Notes: generated by a model from the letters alone, not told the origin. Positions 17,814-26,489 are shown, counted from the first letter of the stretch. The stretch: 64,000 nt of DNA from Archaeoglobus sp. UBA234 (GCA_002494625.1 DACH01000020.1:124001-188000); one strand, 5' to 3'. Made by a program: numbers and translations.

Positions 17814-18023
17814 AAGAGTCTAAAAAAGTAAAACAAGATAAAAGTTTCGCATAATAAAATTTAAAAGTTATAACAGAATGTGAGTTTTACGATAGACATG
17901 AAACTTGGTGAAACAAAAAAGTGATCCCAGACAGTACGACAAAGAAGTATATTCTTAGGCTCATCGGTTCGGGGAAAATCTATAATGGCAAATTTTTTAA
18001 CCTTCAAACCAAATTCATACCTA

Positions 18024-18278
18024 ATGGTAAGAATCAGAGTTGTTGGAAAGAAGGGGCTAGTTACGATCCCAAAAGAAATCCGAGAAAAGTTTGGCTTAAA
18101 AGAGGGCGAAAAAGTTGTTTTTGAAATCAGAGGGGACGAGATAATCATCAAACCGGAAAAAACGGGCAGGGATTATGTAGAGGAGTTAATCTCAATCGTT
18201 AAGAAAAAGCTTGAAGCTCCCAGACCCGAAGAGATGAAGAGGTTGTACTATGGGCAGGTTGAAGAGCGCCTACATTGA
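18024..18278 (+). CDS. AbrB/SpoVT-family antitoxin
   Basis: An 84-residue protein starting MVRIRVVGKKGLVTIPKEIR, the canonical AbrB swapped-hairpin sequence (G-x-VTIPKEIRE-x-G-x-KEG). A longer frame starting at 17985 adds 13 residues but runs through the TATA-like TTTTTTAACC, so the ATG at 18024 is preferred. It overlaps the following VapC by 29 bp, the usual antitoxin-first arrangement, and should repress its own promoter and bind the toxin through its C-terminal tail. Confidence 0.88.
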   Translation: MVRIRVVGKKGLVTIPKEIREKFGLKEGEKVVFEIRGDEIIIKPEKTGRDYVEELISIVKKKLEAPRPEEMKRLYYGQVEERLH

Positions 18279-18662
18279 CTCCAACATCTTCATCTACACC
18301 ATTCTGTATTCTGGAGATGTTGCTGAGAAATCGAAGGAGTATCTCAGAAGAGCATCAGATGGTGAGTTTAAAGCTTACACTTCATCGCTGACATGGGATG
18401 AGATCGCTTATGCCGTAAGAAAAGTTGCTGGTGTGGAAGAGAGCATTAAAGCTGGGAAAGTTCTGCTTAGAATGCCCTTTATTGAGTTTCTCGACGTTGA
18501 TTATTCCATCTGCGAGAATGCCCAGAAACTCGTTGAGAGATACAGAATTTTACCGAGAGATGGATCCATGCGTCTCTTGCTTTGAAGTACTGTGATGGGG
18601 TAATTATCAGCAATGATGTGGATTTCGATAATGTTAAAGGGATAAAGAGAGTATTTGGGTAA
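18250..18662 (+). pseudogene. VapC-type PIN ribonuclease toxin with a single frameshift
   Basis: The frame opens with AYIDSNIFIYT (first catalytic Asp) and LTWDEIAYAVRK (Glu) and continues to LPRDG near 18560. There it shifts: the plus-one frame continues IHASLALKYCDGVIISNDVD and FDNVKGIKRVFG to a stop at 18660-18662. Compared with the family wording PRDAIHA, one base is missing in the codon after RD. The two last acidic residues of the PIN site are thus out of frame and the product stops early at 18585. The partner antitoxin is intact. Confidence 0.85.
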
Positions 18663-18689
18663 TTAGAGGTTAGTCCAAGGTAGAGGTAA

Positions 18690-18983
18690 ATGAAGACACT
18701 TGACGAAATAAAGGAAATACTGAAAAAGCATAGAGGGGAGATAAGAAGAGAGTTCAAGGCTGAGATAGTGGGAGTGTTTGGTTCTTACGTGCGTGGCGAA
18801 GAGAAACCTGAGAGCGATGTTGATGTTCTCGTCAGATTTGAGGAGGGTGCGACGCTCTTTGATCTGGTTGGACTTGCAGAGTTTCTTGAAGAGCGGATAG
18901 GTGTTAAAGTTGATGTTGTTTCTGAAAGAGCTTTGAGGTCAGAATTAAGAGATCTAATACTGAAAGAGGTTGTCACAGTATGA
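18690..18983 (+). CDS. MntA-type nucleotidyltransferase antitoxin
   Basis: A 97-residue minimal nucleotidyltransferase. The active site GSYVRGEEKPESDVDVLV gives the G-S-x10-D-x-D pattern; the third Asp lies in VKVDVVSE. In the HepT/MntA (type VII) systems this enzyme AMPylates the HEPN toxin next to its RNase site. Its stop overlaps the start of the HepT gene as ATGA. Confidence 0.92.
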   Translation: MKTLDEIKEILKKHRGEIRREFKAEIVGVFGSYVRGEEKPESDVDVLVRFEEGATLFDLVGLAEFLEERIGVKVDVVSERALRSELRDLILKEVVTV

Positions 18984-19327
18984 AAAGAGATTACAGGCTT
19001 TTTCTTAGGGACATACTTGAGGCAATGGAAGCCATAGAATCGTTTGTTGAGGGTATGGATTATGAGGATTTTGTTGAAAATGATTTGGTTAGCAGTGCTG
19101 TAATAAGAAAATTCGAAATAATTGGAGAGGCTACAAAAAGAGTTCCTGAAGAAATCAAAGAAAGATATCCAAATATTCCGTGGAGAAGGATGGCTGGAAT
19201 GAGAGATATACTTATCCATGCTTACTTTGGTATTGATTACAAGCTTGTATGGGATGCAATAAAGATCGAGATTCCCCGACTCAAGCCTGAAATAATTAGA
19301 ATTTTGGAAGATTTAGAGGCTGATTAA
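18980..19327 (+). CDS. HepT-type HEPN ribonuclease toxin (DUF86)
   Basis: A 115-residue four-helix HEPN protein. The catalytic R-x4-H-x-Y motif is RDILIHAYFGIDY (about residues 79-91), so both the RNase His and the Tyr that is AMPylated are present. Coupled by ATGA to its MntA antitoxin; intact, unlike the second copy at 22460. Directly followed by the DUF1156 methylase remnant with no gap. Confidence 0.92.
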   Translation: MKRDYRLFLRDILEAMEAIESFVEGMDYEDFVENDLVSSAVIRKFEIIGEATKRVPEEIKERYPNIPWRRMAGMRDILIHAYFGIDYKLVWDAIKIEIPRLKPEIIRILEDLEAD

Positions 19328-19683
19328 ATGAACGAACCAAAAGAGTTCCCCATCAAGCGTTCATTCATCGAAGAAACCTTTCCGGTTAAGGAAGTAAGCG
19401 AGGAGTATGCGAGGGCTGTTGTGAGCTATTTAGCGATTGGATTTGATAGAGTAGTATTTTTTGTCAATAGTTTTGCACATAGCAGATTAATTCTGAAGCT
19501 ACTTCACCTGCCATGGTAAGGCAAGCATTGGGAATGATTTGGGATTATATTGAAATAAACCCAATAAGTGGTGCTACCGGGAGTTACTCAAGTGCGATAG
19601 AATAGGTAGTTGGAGTGCTCCAGCACTGTTCGGAAGTTTTAAAATCCTTTTCGCCCCCTAAACCCAAGAATCGGTTCAGATAA
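19328..19683 (+). pseudogene. Internally deleted DUF1156-type DNA methylase remnant
   Basis: The first 25 residues (KEFPIKRSFIEETFPVKEVS) are the N-terminal signature of DUF1156 DNA methylases. They are fused to YARAVVSYLAIGFDRVVFF, wording from the later part of the same family. After a frameshift near 19475 the frame continues INSEATSPAMVRQALGMIWD, then INPISGATGSYSSAIE, a stop where family members have Trp (TGG to TAG), and VVGVLQHCSEVLKS. All catalytic motifs have been deleted. This is a large internal deletion of a methylase that probably partnered the DUF3883 helicase relic at 15543. Confidence 0.7.
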
Positions 19684-19689
19684 AAACTT

Positions 19690-20806
19690 TTACTCATATT
19701 TTTGTAATCTAACAACAATATCATCTCCATTCCCCAAATCACCGCCATCAACCCCTAAAACACCCGCAAACCGACCATCTGATGATTTAGCCACTATAAC
19801 GTAATCTCCATAGCTTCTCAGCACGGTTTGATACATTCCCTTCTCATCCGTTTTGCCTCTATCAACAAGTGGATCATACCAGTTTCTCAATGCAAATATT
19901 TCTATTTCTGCATTTTCTGTTGGTTTATCGTCTGATTTGTTTGAGGTCAGGTCAACTATTGCAAAAATCGTAATATTTACAGCTTTAAAACCATGTTCAG
20001 CTAAAACAGATGTTCCAGTTTCATCCTCTTTCAGGTTATAGATGTTCTCGTAAACATTTCTGTAATTTTCTTTCAACTGTTCAGCACATAATTTAACCTT
20101 CACAGGGTGGTTTGGTGTCGTAAATATTCCATCAAAAACCCACCAGTTCCGTTCCAGTAAATTTCAGGAAAAGCATGGTCGAATCCCTCCATATGGACTA
20201 TTCTCGTTTTCAGCCCTCCAACATCTCGTAAAAGAGTTTTAACAGCAATAGCAAATTCGCCACAATTTCCTTTTTTCTGTAAAACAATTAATTTCTCAAC
20301 TCCATCAAACCATTCAAGATAAGCCAGAATCAGTGTGTAAATCCAGTAAAAAAATTATTGCTGAGTAAAACTCTGTTAGGTATAGCTTCCTCTCTGCCAT
20401 AAGTTCCTTCAAACTCATCCCTATATTTAACCACTAATGCCCAAGAAGAATTCAACTCATCACCGAGCGTAAGATTCCCCTTGAAATATTGATAATACTC
20501 AACCTTAGTGTTGTAGTATCCTCCCTCAATAGCAATAATTGCTGAAATTTGTAGAAAAAGCCAGAATAACACGATCAAGGTTGCAATCAGTCTTAATAAG
20601 GTTCTAAACTCTCTCTTTGACTTTCTCGTTTTGTACACTTTGTACACGATTACTAAAAAAGCGAGAACTAAAGAAATCAAAAAAGGATATACAGAAATAA
20701 CTTGACTTAGTGGATAAAGATTCAAAACTGGAATCTCAGCAAAACAGATGAAAATGAAACTTGCCAATGCTATTAGCCGAATGTCGCCCCAATTGACCTT
20801 TTGCAT
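19690..20806 (-). pseudogene. Membrane-anchored transglutaminase-like protein with two frameshifts
   Basis: Three open pieces in different frames form one gene. The 5' piece (20806-20330) starts MQKVNWGDIRLIALASFIF and has about three membrane helices. After a shift near 20335 comes KKGNCGEFAIAVKTLL and EGFDHAFPEIYWNGT, the Cys and His of a transglutaminase-like site. After a second shift near 20145 comes WWVFDG (the Asp) and the C-terminal piece 20103-19690. The catalytic Cys-His-Asp triad is all recognisable, so decay is recent. An extracellular peptidase or cross-linking role is known for the fold; its role here is unknown. Confidence 0.75.
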
Positions 20807-20901
20807 AGTTATTTTATTTAATGTTCGAAATTATTATTTTCGGTGGCTTAGCCTGATTTCAAATTTATAGGCTCTATAGATTAAAAACTTAGTAAACTGA
20901 A

Positions 20902-21864
20902 CTATTCATTGTTTTGGACTTTAACGATTTTCTCTAACCTCAACCTCAAAGGAGGATGAGTCTCAGGTAAAGGCTGGTTCAGAACAGTTTGAGGATACAT
21001 ATATATGAAGACTCTCCTAATTATAGCTTTTAAAACATAGTAAAAAGACAGTTCCTCCAAGTCGAATGAATTTGGGAATTCAATAGCAGAAATTGTATTC
21101 TCACAACCTTTCAAACTACTGTAAACATGAAGTTTTATGAGTGCCTGAGCTTTTGGTTTGAATCCAATACTTCGCACAGCATAACCATCAGCTTCATGCT
21201 CATTTACCCAGCTTGAAATCATGAAAGACACAGCATATATCGGGAGAAATGCAAGATAAGTTGCTGAGAAAACAATCTTGTTTAGCCAATTATAACCTGA
21301 CAGAAACACTATCAAACCGCACATGGTTAGAATCAGAGATACTGATATGAGCCACAAGAAACAGGTAAGTCTTGTCATTAAGTCCCAAAATTTTACTTTT
21401 GAATGTCCAATCTCATGATAGAAGACAGCTCTTCTTTCTTCTTCTGATAAAATTTCAAAGAGGCTTTTTGTAATCCCGATTTCTTTCTTTTTTAAGTTGT
21501 ACCATGCGTTGTAAATTTTGCCTTTTTTCTCATAACAAATGAAAACGGGTAAATTCTCGATTTTGTCGAATTCTTCCATTTTTCTGCACTTGAATCTCGG
21601 TAGTTTTCCTACAAAAAGCAGTAATACAAAGAAGGAAATGAAATAATACAAAACAGTTGTTATAGGATTTGAGGTTATGGCAATGTAAAAAATTGTGATT
21701 AGGGATACAAGAACGGGTAAAAACACGAAAAACTGAAATGCAATTCTCCATGACCCTCCTTTTTTAAGATACTCAAAATAGACTATAGAAATTGAAAAAG
21801 ACAGTAACGAAGAAATAACTAACGCCACAAGAAGGAGATTTGTGCTTTGAATTTCAAGACCCAT
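20902..21864 (-). CDS. M48-family membrane metalloprotease (HtpX-like)
   Basis: A 320-residue protease with two N-terminal helices, the zinc site HEIGHSK (about residues 150-156), two further helices and the downstream Glu ligand in NEHEADGYAVRS. The C-terminal THPPLRLRLE is the M48 signature end. It would degrade membrane proteins or damaged peptides. It is upstream of the broken transglutaminase-like gene on the same strand, about 95 bp away. It lies inside the tRNA-bounded island and is intact. Confidence 0.88.
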   Translation of the reverse strand: MGLEIQSTNLLLVALVISSLLSFSISIVYFEYLKKGGSWRIAFQFFVFLPVLVSLITIFYIAITSNPITTVLYYFISFFVLLLFVGKLPRFKCRKMEEFDKIENLPVFICYEKKGKIYNAWYNLKKKEIGITKSLFEILSEEERRAVFYHEIGHSKVKFWDLMTRLTCFLWLISVSLILTMCGLIVFLSGYNWLNKIVFSATYLAFLPIYAVSFMISSWVNEHEADGYAVRSIGFKPKAQALIKLHVYSSLKGCENTISAIEFPNSFDLEELSFYYVLKAIIRRVFIYMYPQTVLNQPLPETHPPLRLRLEKIVKVQNNE

Positions 21865-22088
21865 GATAAGAATTTGTATTGTAAACCTTTAAATTTTGCC
21901 CAATAAGTTTGATTTTAATTAAAGCCAAAAGAACACATCACTAAATAAACAAAACCCCTAAATACACCTTCAGGAGAAGTAGATTCTACAGTAAAACCTA
22001 CTATTAAGGCAAAAAAATATTAAAAAGTCTCAAAGAGTCAAAAAGAATTATAAAAAGTATTAAAAATATCTTAGTTAAAATTACAATC

Positions 22089-22463
22089 ATGCAAAAACTA
22101 ACAGAAAAGGTTGAGAGAATTGTCACTCGCATAAAAACCCATCCGAATGTTATTGCCGTTTATCTTTTTGGTTCATACGCAAAGGGAGAACAAACACCGA
22201 TGTCGGATGTAGACATAGCTGTTATCTTGAGAAATCCTACTGCTGAAAGCGAGGCGGAGATAGCGAGCTTTTCGTCACCAAATACAGAAGTGATTTTGTT
22301 TCACCGTCTTCCCCTCCACATAAAGTTTGAGGTGTTCAAATACGGTAAGGAGCTTTTCGTGAGGGATGAGGAAGAGCTTCTCCAAATAAAAATGAGGGTG
22401 ATGAGAGAGTATCTCGATACAACACACCTGTACCGAACCATTTCGTCTGAGGTGCTTGGATGA
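22089..22463 (+). CDS. MntA-type nucleotidyltransferase antitoxin (second copy)
   Basis: A 124-residue protein with GSYAKGEQTPMSDVDIAVIL, the G-S-x10-D-x-D nucleotidyltransferase site, and a C-terminal helix absent from the copy at 18690. A strongly AT-rich leader with TTAAAAATATCTTAG at about 22060-22074 should contain the promoter. Its stop overlaps the ATG of the adjoining HepT as ATGA. Its sequence differs much from the other MntA, so these are two independent systems rather than a recent duplication. Confidence 0.9.
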   Translation: MQKLTEKVERIVTRIKTHPNVIAVYLFGSYAKGEQTPMSDVDIAVILRNPTAESEAEIASFSSPNTEVILFHRLPLHIKFEVFKYGKELFVRDEEELLQIKMRVMREYLDTTHLYRTISSEVLG

Positions 22464-22854
22464 GGCTAATAGAATACATAATTCGGTTCGAAAGACATCT
22501 AAAAGGTGCTTTAAATCTCAAATACAAAGATGTTTCCGATTACTTAATCTACAACACCCTTGCAATGGAATGTTTTCAGGCTGTCAACTCGCTTATAGGA
22601 ATTGCTCAGTATATCGTCACAAAGAAGAGGCTTGGCTTTCCATCGACATATGGGAGCTTTTCGAACTGCTTGAGAAAGAAGGATACATTAGTGAAGAGGA
22701 GCTTAAATGTTTCAAAAGACTCATATTTCTTAGAAATCTCATAGCCCATGAATATTACAGAATATCCGATAATGAGCTTCTCGAAATGGTGAACTTGCTT
22801 GAAAGAGTTGAGGAATTTGTTTATCGAGTAAGAGTGGAGGCTGGAAGGTTATGA
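22460..22854 (+). pseudogene. HepT-type HEPN toxin with a frameshift
   Basis: The start MRLIEYIIRFERHLKGALNL is at 22460. Near 22650, just after GFPSTY, the frame must shift by one to continue WELFELLEKEGYISEEELK and then FLRNLIAHEYYRISDNELLE, which includes the R-x4-H-x-Y active site. As it stands translation ends at 22744 before the catalytic motif, so the toxin is inactive while the MntA partner remains intact. A sequencing error or programmed shift is an alternative. Confidence 0.8.
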
Positions 22855-22964
22855 ACGCAATTCAGATTCCTTATATTTTCTTAGCATCAGCCACCGAACT
22901 TCCCTTCCCAGACAACCACTTCGATGCTGTCTTTACAGACCCCCCATATTACGACAATGTTTGA
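22851..22964 (+). pseudogene. Internal fragment of a DUF1156-type DNA methylase (motif IV)
   Basis: A short frame reading LASATELPFPDNHFDAVFTD then PPYYDNV before a stop. DPPYYDN(V) is the catalytic motif IV of adenine DNA methylases of the DUF1156 type, and ATELPFPDNHFD is the usual strand just before it. This is the very part missing from the remnant at 19328, so both could come from one gene split by rearrangement. The fragment breaks off exactly where the minus-strand VapC fragment begins, marking a recombination junction near 22960. Confidence 0.65.
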
Positions 22965-23074
22965 AATACCTCAAAAACTTCTAACAGAGTTATAACCGAA
23001 ATGTTGCTTCCGACAAGTTCTTCGATATACATTCGCTTCGAATATTCTACTAGAATTGAAGTGTCAACGAGCAT
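22949..23074 (-). pseudogene. 5' fragment of a VapC-type PIN toxin
   Basis: Starting at the ATG at 23074, the frame reads MLVDTSILVEYSKRM (first PIN Asp) and VITLLEVFEVF (Glu) and stops after 41 residues inside the methylase fragment. The 3' two-thirds of the toxin are lost. The start overlaps the antitoxin gene by 11 nt, the normal vapBC layout, so an intact locus was cut by recombination. Confidence 0.7.
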
Positions 23075-23255
23075 TCCTGAGTTTGAAGGATTTTCTAAAC
23101 TCCCTGCTTTCTCTCTCAACCTCACTGAAATCTACTCCCTCAATCAGAGAATAATATTTTTCCACGAGCTTTTTCTTGACTACATACCCCTCTACCATCT
23201 TCTTTACTTCATCTTCATTCATCCACTCGGGAACTTTGATCGTTATCTCCTTCAC
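23064..23255 (-). CDS. Orphan antitoxin of a truncated VapBC locus
   Basis: A 63-residue protein, MKEITIKVPEWMNEDEVKKM then a charged helical tail (DFSEVERESREFRKS). The start resembles archaeal VapB antitoxins that begin with a short strand followed by helices. It overlaps the truncated PIN gene. It now has no complete toxin partner here; it could still neutralise a related toxin elsewhere. Confidence 0.6.
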   Translation of the reverse strand: MKEITIKVPEWMNEDEVKKMVEGYVVKKKLVEKYYSLIEGVDFSEVERESREFRKSFKLRNAR

Positions 23256-23567
23256 AAAATTAAACTGTCTGCAAAGTATAAATTATTATCTTGTTCTGCT
23301 GTCTTTTGGGTTGATTTGCAAAACTCGTTTCGACAACTCACAAGCCCCCCTCGAAACAAGATGTACTTCTCCACTTTCCGAGTTAGTTACAATAACCTAA
23401 GTCAAGTAGCTAAATATTAGAGACAGATGCTTGTATTTAATTTCCAAAATCTCAGACTCTTTGTGAGATTTCTCTTTTCCTTTGATTTGTAGCACCTATA
23501 CTATATATTTTTTAGATATTTACCATATTCATACAATATCGCTAAAAGACTGTTCCTCCTCCCCAAT
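23256..23567. other. Intergenic stretch left of the second tRNA-Val copy
   Basis: No gene is seen. It is AT-rich toward 23500-23530 (TATATATTTTTTAGATATTT), which is promoter-like for the minus-strand antitoxin only if far upstream. It probably represents decayed element DNA adjacent to the att-like repeat. Confidence 0.4.
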
Positions 23568-23618
23568 CGTCGCCCCTTACAAGGTGTAAGTCTCAATTCG
23601 AATCCGGGCGAGCCCACT
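23568..23618 (+). repeat. Copy of the tRNA-Val 3' half (att-like site)
   Basis: Reads CGTCGCCCCTTACAAGG, a diverged middle GTGTAAGTCTCAA, then TTCGAATCCGGGCGAGCCCACT. The ends match the anticodon arm and the T-loop/acceptor 3' strand of the tRNA at 15197, while the T-stem 5' strand is altered so no cloverleaf forms. Such 3'-half copies are left when an element integrates by recombination within a tRNA gene. Confidence 0.85.
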
Positions 23619-23882
23619 AATTCTTAAAATATAGATTTTCATGGTGTTGTCAGTCCTCAAAAAATCCAATAACTTGTTTATAACTTCTGAGAATCGTCTA
23701 TTAAACTTATCTTTCAAAAATATGGCTTGAAGATAGTTGAAGAGGGTTGATGATGTGGGAAAGAGATTAATGCTGATTTTCAACCTTTTGATGATGAGCG
23801 GCTGGAGATCGGGGGAATTTAATAAGGTTGTAGGTCGCTGTGAGACACAAGTTTTATTAAATCTTAATGCATATTGATATAC

Positions 23883-24080
23883 ATGAATACCACGATAAGA
23901 GTAGATAAAACTACATCCAGAGAACTCGACATCTTGAAGAGAAAACTGGGTTTGAGGAGTATAAACGAGGTTATAGGACTCTTAATAAAGGAGCATAAGA
24001 AAAAGAGACTTGAAGAGATGTTTGGAATCGATAACATCCAGAGTTTCACGGAGGAGGATAGGATTGAGGATCGTAGTTGA
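23883..24080 (+). CDS. VapB-type antitoxin
   Basis: A 65-residue protein starting MNTTIRVDKTTSRELDILKR, a ribbon-helix-helix-like N-terminus, then a basic/acidic tail. A TTG nine bases upstream could add three residues. It overlaps the PIN toxin by 17 bp. It lies in the short segment between the two tRNA-derived repeats, so this pair is the whole cargo of that segment. Confidence 0.82.
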   Translation: MNTTIRVDKTTSRELDILKRKLGLRSINEVIGLLIKEHKKKRLEEMFGIDNIQSFTEEDRIEDRS

Positions 24081-24480
24081 CAGTTACGCATGGATCGAGC
24101 TTTTTAGAGGAAGTACTGAAGGTGAAAAGGTTAAAAATCTTATTTTGGAAAGTGATGCTGTATTCTTGCCAGACATAGTTCTTGCAGAGGTTGCAAGAAA
24201 GTATATAAGGGAAGGCTATGGCGAAGAATTAGTTATGAAAAGGCTTGAATGGATGTTAGAAGTTGCTGAGATTATTGGAATAGATACCAAAATTGCCATC
24301 GAAGCCTCGAAATGTAGTATAGAGATGAGAGAAAAAGCTACAAAACTGAAACTTAACACCCCAAGTTTTGCAGATGCTATAATACTGGCTACTACAAGGA
24401 TGAAGAAGGCTAAAGTTATTACAGGGGATAAGCATTTCAAAGATCTTGAAGAGACGATTTGGATAGGTAGGCATAGTTAA
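24064..24480 (+). CDS. VapC-type PIN ribonuclease toxin
   Basis: About 138 residues from a TTG start giving RIVVDSYAWIELFRG, with the first catalytic Asp; LAEVARKYI carries the Glu, SFADAIILATT the next Asp and VITGDKHFKDL the last. The longer frame from 24010 reads through the antitoxin and is not credible. Intact, unlike the VapC copies at 18250 and 22949. Confidence 0.88.
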   Translation: MRIVVDSYAWIELFRGSTEGEKVKNLILESDAVFLPDIVLAEVARKYIREGYGEELVMKRLEWMLEVAEIIGIDTKIAIEASKCSIEMREKATKLKLNTPSFADAIILATTRMKKAKVITGDKHFKDLEETIWIGRHS

Positions 24481-24587
24481 ACAAATCGATTACTTTCCGA
24501 GCTTGCGGTTTTGACACACTAAGGCTAAGACAATAGTTTACTGAAACTTCATAGAGATAGTTGGAAATTCCCTCAGACAATCGTTCA

Positions 24588-24634
24588 TCGTCCTTACAAG
24601 GTGTAAGTCTCAATTCGAACCCGGGTGAGCTCAC
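24588..24634 (+). repeat. Second copy of the tRNA-Val 3' half (att-like site)
   Basis: Reads TCGTCCTTACAAGG, then the same variant middle GTGTAAGTCTCAA as the copy at 23568, then TTCGAACCCGGGTGAGCTCACT. The two downstream copies share a middle that the intact tRNA lacks, so they descend from one variant, perhaps the att site of the element. It marks the right end of the island. Confidence 0.85.
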
Positions 24635-24943
24635 TTCCCGAGTTTTCTGTTTTTGAAATGAAGATTGTCGAGAGTTAATCTGGTCTAAAACAATCCATAC
24701 GATTGCTTTTCATAAAATTGGAGACACTAAAAGACTAAAGAGATGATTTGAAAGTTATCTTCTCTCCATACAACAGATAAATCCCTATATCAAAGCCAGT
24801 GAGTCCAGTCCAGATGGACCCAAATTTTTCCTGACAGCTACAACAACAATCGCTGAAATATACTTTTCACAGATAGCATTGATATTTCAAATTATAGAAA
24901 ATTATAAAAGATTGGAAAGTTATTTGAATTACAGTGGTCTCCT
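24635..24943 (+). other. Intergenic region upstream of the FGGY kinase
   Basis: No gene with a credible start. A plus-strand open stretch at roughly 24770-24900 reads GPKFFLTATTTIAEIYFSQI, a membrane-like relic. A TATA-like TTATAAAAG at about 24901-24909 is a likely promoter for the kinase. Confidence 0.45.
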
Positions 24944-26488
24944 ATGCCGGAGGAAAAAGAGTGCGTTCTGACTGTTGATGTCGGTACAACCTCCATAAAG
25001 TCTGCTGTGGTTGATATAAAGACATATGAGATTCTCTCAAAAGCCTCAACAAAAGCTGTAATAAACTATCCAAAAAAAGGATGGGCAGAAAAAGAGCCCG
25101 AAAAGCTCTGGAATAGTGTCATAGAGGTATCCAGAGAGGCTATTGAGGATTTAGGTTTAGAAGAGGTTAAGGCAATCATTTTTGGTGCCCATATGGCTGG
25201 TGTTCTCCCGATTGATAAAGAGGGGGAACCTCTGAGAGACATAATAATATGGCTTGACGAAAGAGCTGCAGGATTGCCAGAAGACATATGGAAGGGTTTC
25301 ATAAAGGTCCAGGGTTATTCTATCTTCAAACTTCTGAAATTTCTGAGAATAACAGGAGGGGCACCGAGCAAAACAGGAAAGGATGCAATTTCAAAAATCA
25401 TCTGGATAAGGGAGAATGAACCTGATGTTTTCGGCAAAGCTAAAAAAATACTGGATGTTAAAGGGTTTCTGATTAACAGAGCAACGGATGAGACAGTCAC
25501 CAGTCCTGATGAGGCACATCTCACTTGGCTCGCAGACACCAGGAAAGGCGGAGTGGAGTGGAGCAGTTCCCTGCTCAAGGATTACAACTTAAGTGCAGAA
25601 ATGTTTCCTGAGATAAGGCAATCAACAGATATTGCTGGAGAGCTCAAAGCAGAAGTAGCCGAGGAGCTCGGATTGAGAAGATCAGTTCCTGTTGTTGTCG
25701 GTGCAGGAGATGTATGTGCATCAGCGGTTGGTTCAGGAGCAGTAATGCCGGATGAGCTCCACATATACATAGGAACGAGCAACTGGGTAGCAGGGCATAT
25801 CACAAAAAGAAAAACAGATGTCTTCCATTTCATCGGGAGTCTGATGAGTGCGATTCCTGAGAGGTACCTGCTGATAGCCGAGCAGGAGGTTGCAGCGGGA
25901 GCCTTGGAGTGGGCAATGAGGCTTGTTGGTATAGAAGGGAGATACAGGGAAGTTGAGGAGATGGCCGAAAAAGCTGAGGTAGGAAGGCTCATTTTCATGC
26001 CATGGCTCTATGGAGAAAGAGCCCCAATAGATGACCCCTATGTCAGGGGTGGTCTGATAAATATAAGCCTTGACCACGGAAGGGGGGAAGTCCTGAGGAG
26101 TATGATGGAGGGTGTGGCACTCAACATAAAGTGGATCTACACCCACATGGAGAAGATGACCAAGCAGCAGAAAGAGGTGAGTATAGTCGGTGGTGGAACA
26201 CTTTTCAACATCTGGTGCCAGATTGTCGCTGATGCAATAAAAAGACCTGTTAAAAGGATTAAAAACCCGGAGCAAAGTGGAGTAAGAGGGCTTGCAACAA
26301 TTTCATCTGTTGCTCTAAGGAGAGATAGCTTTGAGTCTGCTGTTCAGAAATTCCAGGTTGATAGAGTTTTCAAACCTGATCCGGATAGCACTCTCATCTA
26401 CGACAGATTGTTCAGGGTTTACAAGGAGCTTTACAGCAAGCTGAAAAAAATTTACAGAGAGTTAAATGCTACAGATACCCATTCCTGA
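24944..26488 (+). CDS. FGGY-family carbohydrate kinase (xylulokinase-like)
   Basis: A 514-residue ASKHA kinase of usual length. The N-terminal phosphate loop is LTVDVGTTSIKSAVVD; IIWLDERA provides the sugar-site region (W-x-D-x-R), and the C-terminal half has GAGDVCASAVGSGA and the adenosine motif VGGGTLFNIWCQIVAD. It phosphorylates a sugar or polyol; xylulose is the nearest guess. It is convergent with the PLP-enzyme gene (1 bp between stops), so no shared operon. Confidence 0.88.
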   Translation: MPEEKECVLTVDVGTTSIKSAVVDIKTYEILSKASTKAVINYPKKGWAEKEPEKLWNSVIEVSREAIEDLGLEEVKAIIFGAHMAGVLPIDKEGEPLRDIIIWLDERAAGLPEDIWKGFIKVQGYSIFKLLKFLRITGGAPSKTGKDAISKIIWIRENEPDVFGKAKKILDVKGFLINRATDETVTSPDEAHLTWLADTRKGGVEWSSSLLKDYNLSAEMFPEIRQSTDIAGELKAEVAEELGLRRSVPVVVGAGDVCASAVGSGAVMPDELHIYIGTSNWVAGHITKRKTDVFHFIGSLMSAIPERYLLIAEQEVAAGALEWAMRLVGIEGRYREVEEMAEKAEVGRLIFMPWLYGERAPIDDPYVRGGLINISLDHGRGEVLRSMMEGVALNIKWIYTHMEKMTKQQKEVSIVGGGTLFNIWCQIVADAIKRPVKRIKNPEQSGVRGLATISSVALRRDSFESAVQKFQVDRVFKPDPDSTLIYDRLFRVYKELYSKLKKIYRELNATDTHS

Positions 26489-26489
26489 C

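Noticed and set aside
17921..18124. 67-codon plus-strand ORF upstream of the AbrB antitoxin
   Set aside because: Out of frame with the clear AbrB coding sequence and overlaps it.
22000..22088. AT-rich repeats (TATTAAAAAG, TCAAAGAGTCAAAAAG) considered as a CRISPR or iteron array
   Set aside because: Units are too short and irregular with no spacers; read as promoter-proximal low-complexity DNA.
23568..24634. The two tRNA-like copies as functional tRNA-Val genes
   Set aside because: They lack the acceptor 5' strand and D arm, and the T-stem does not pair.
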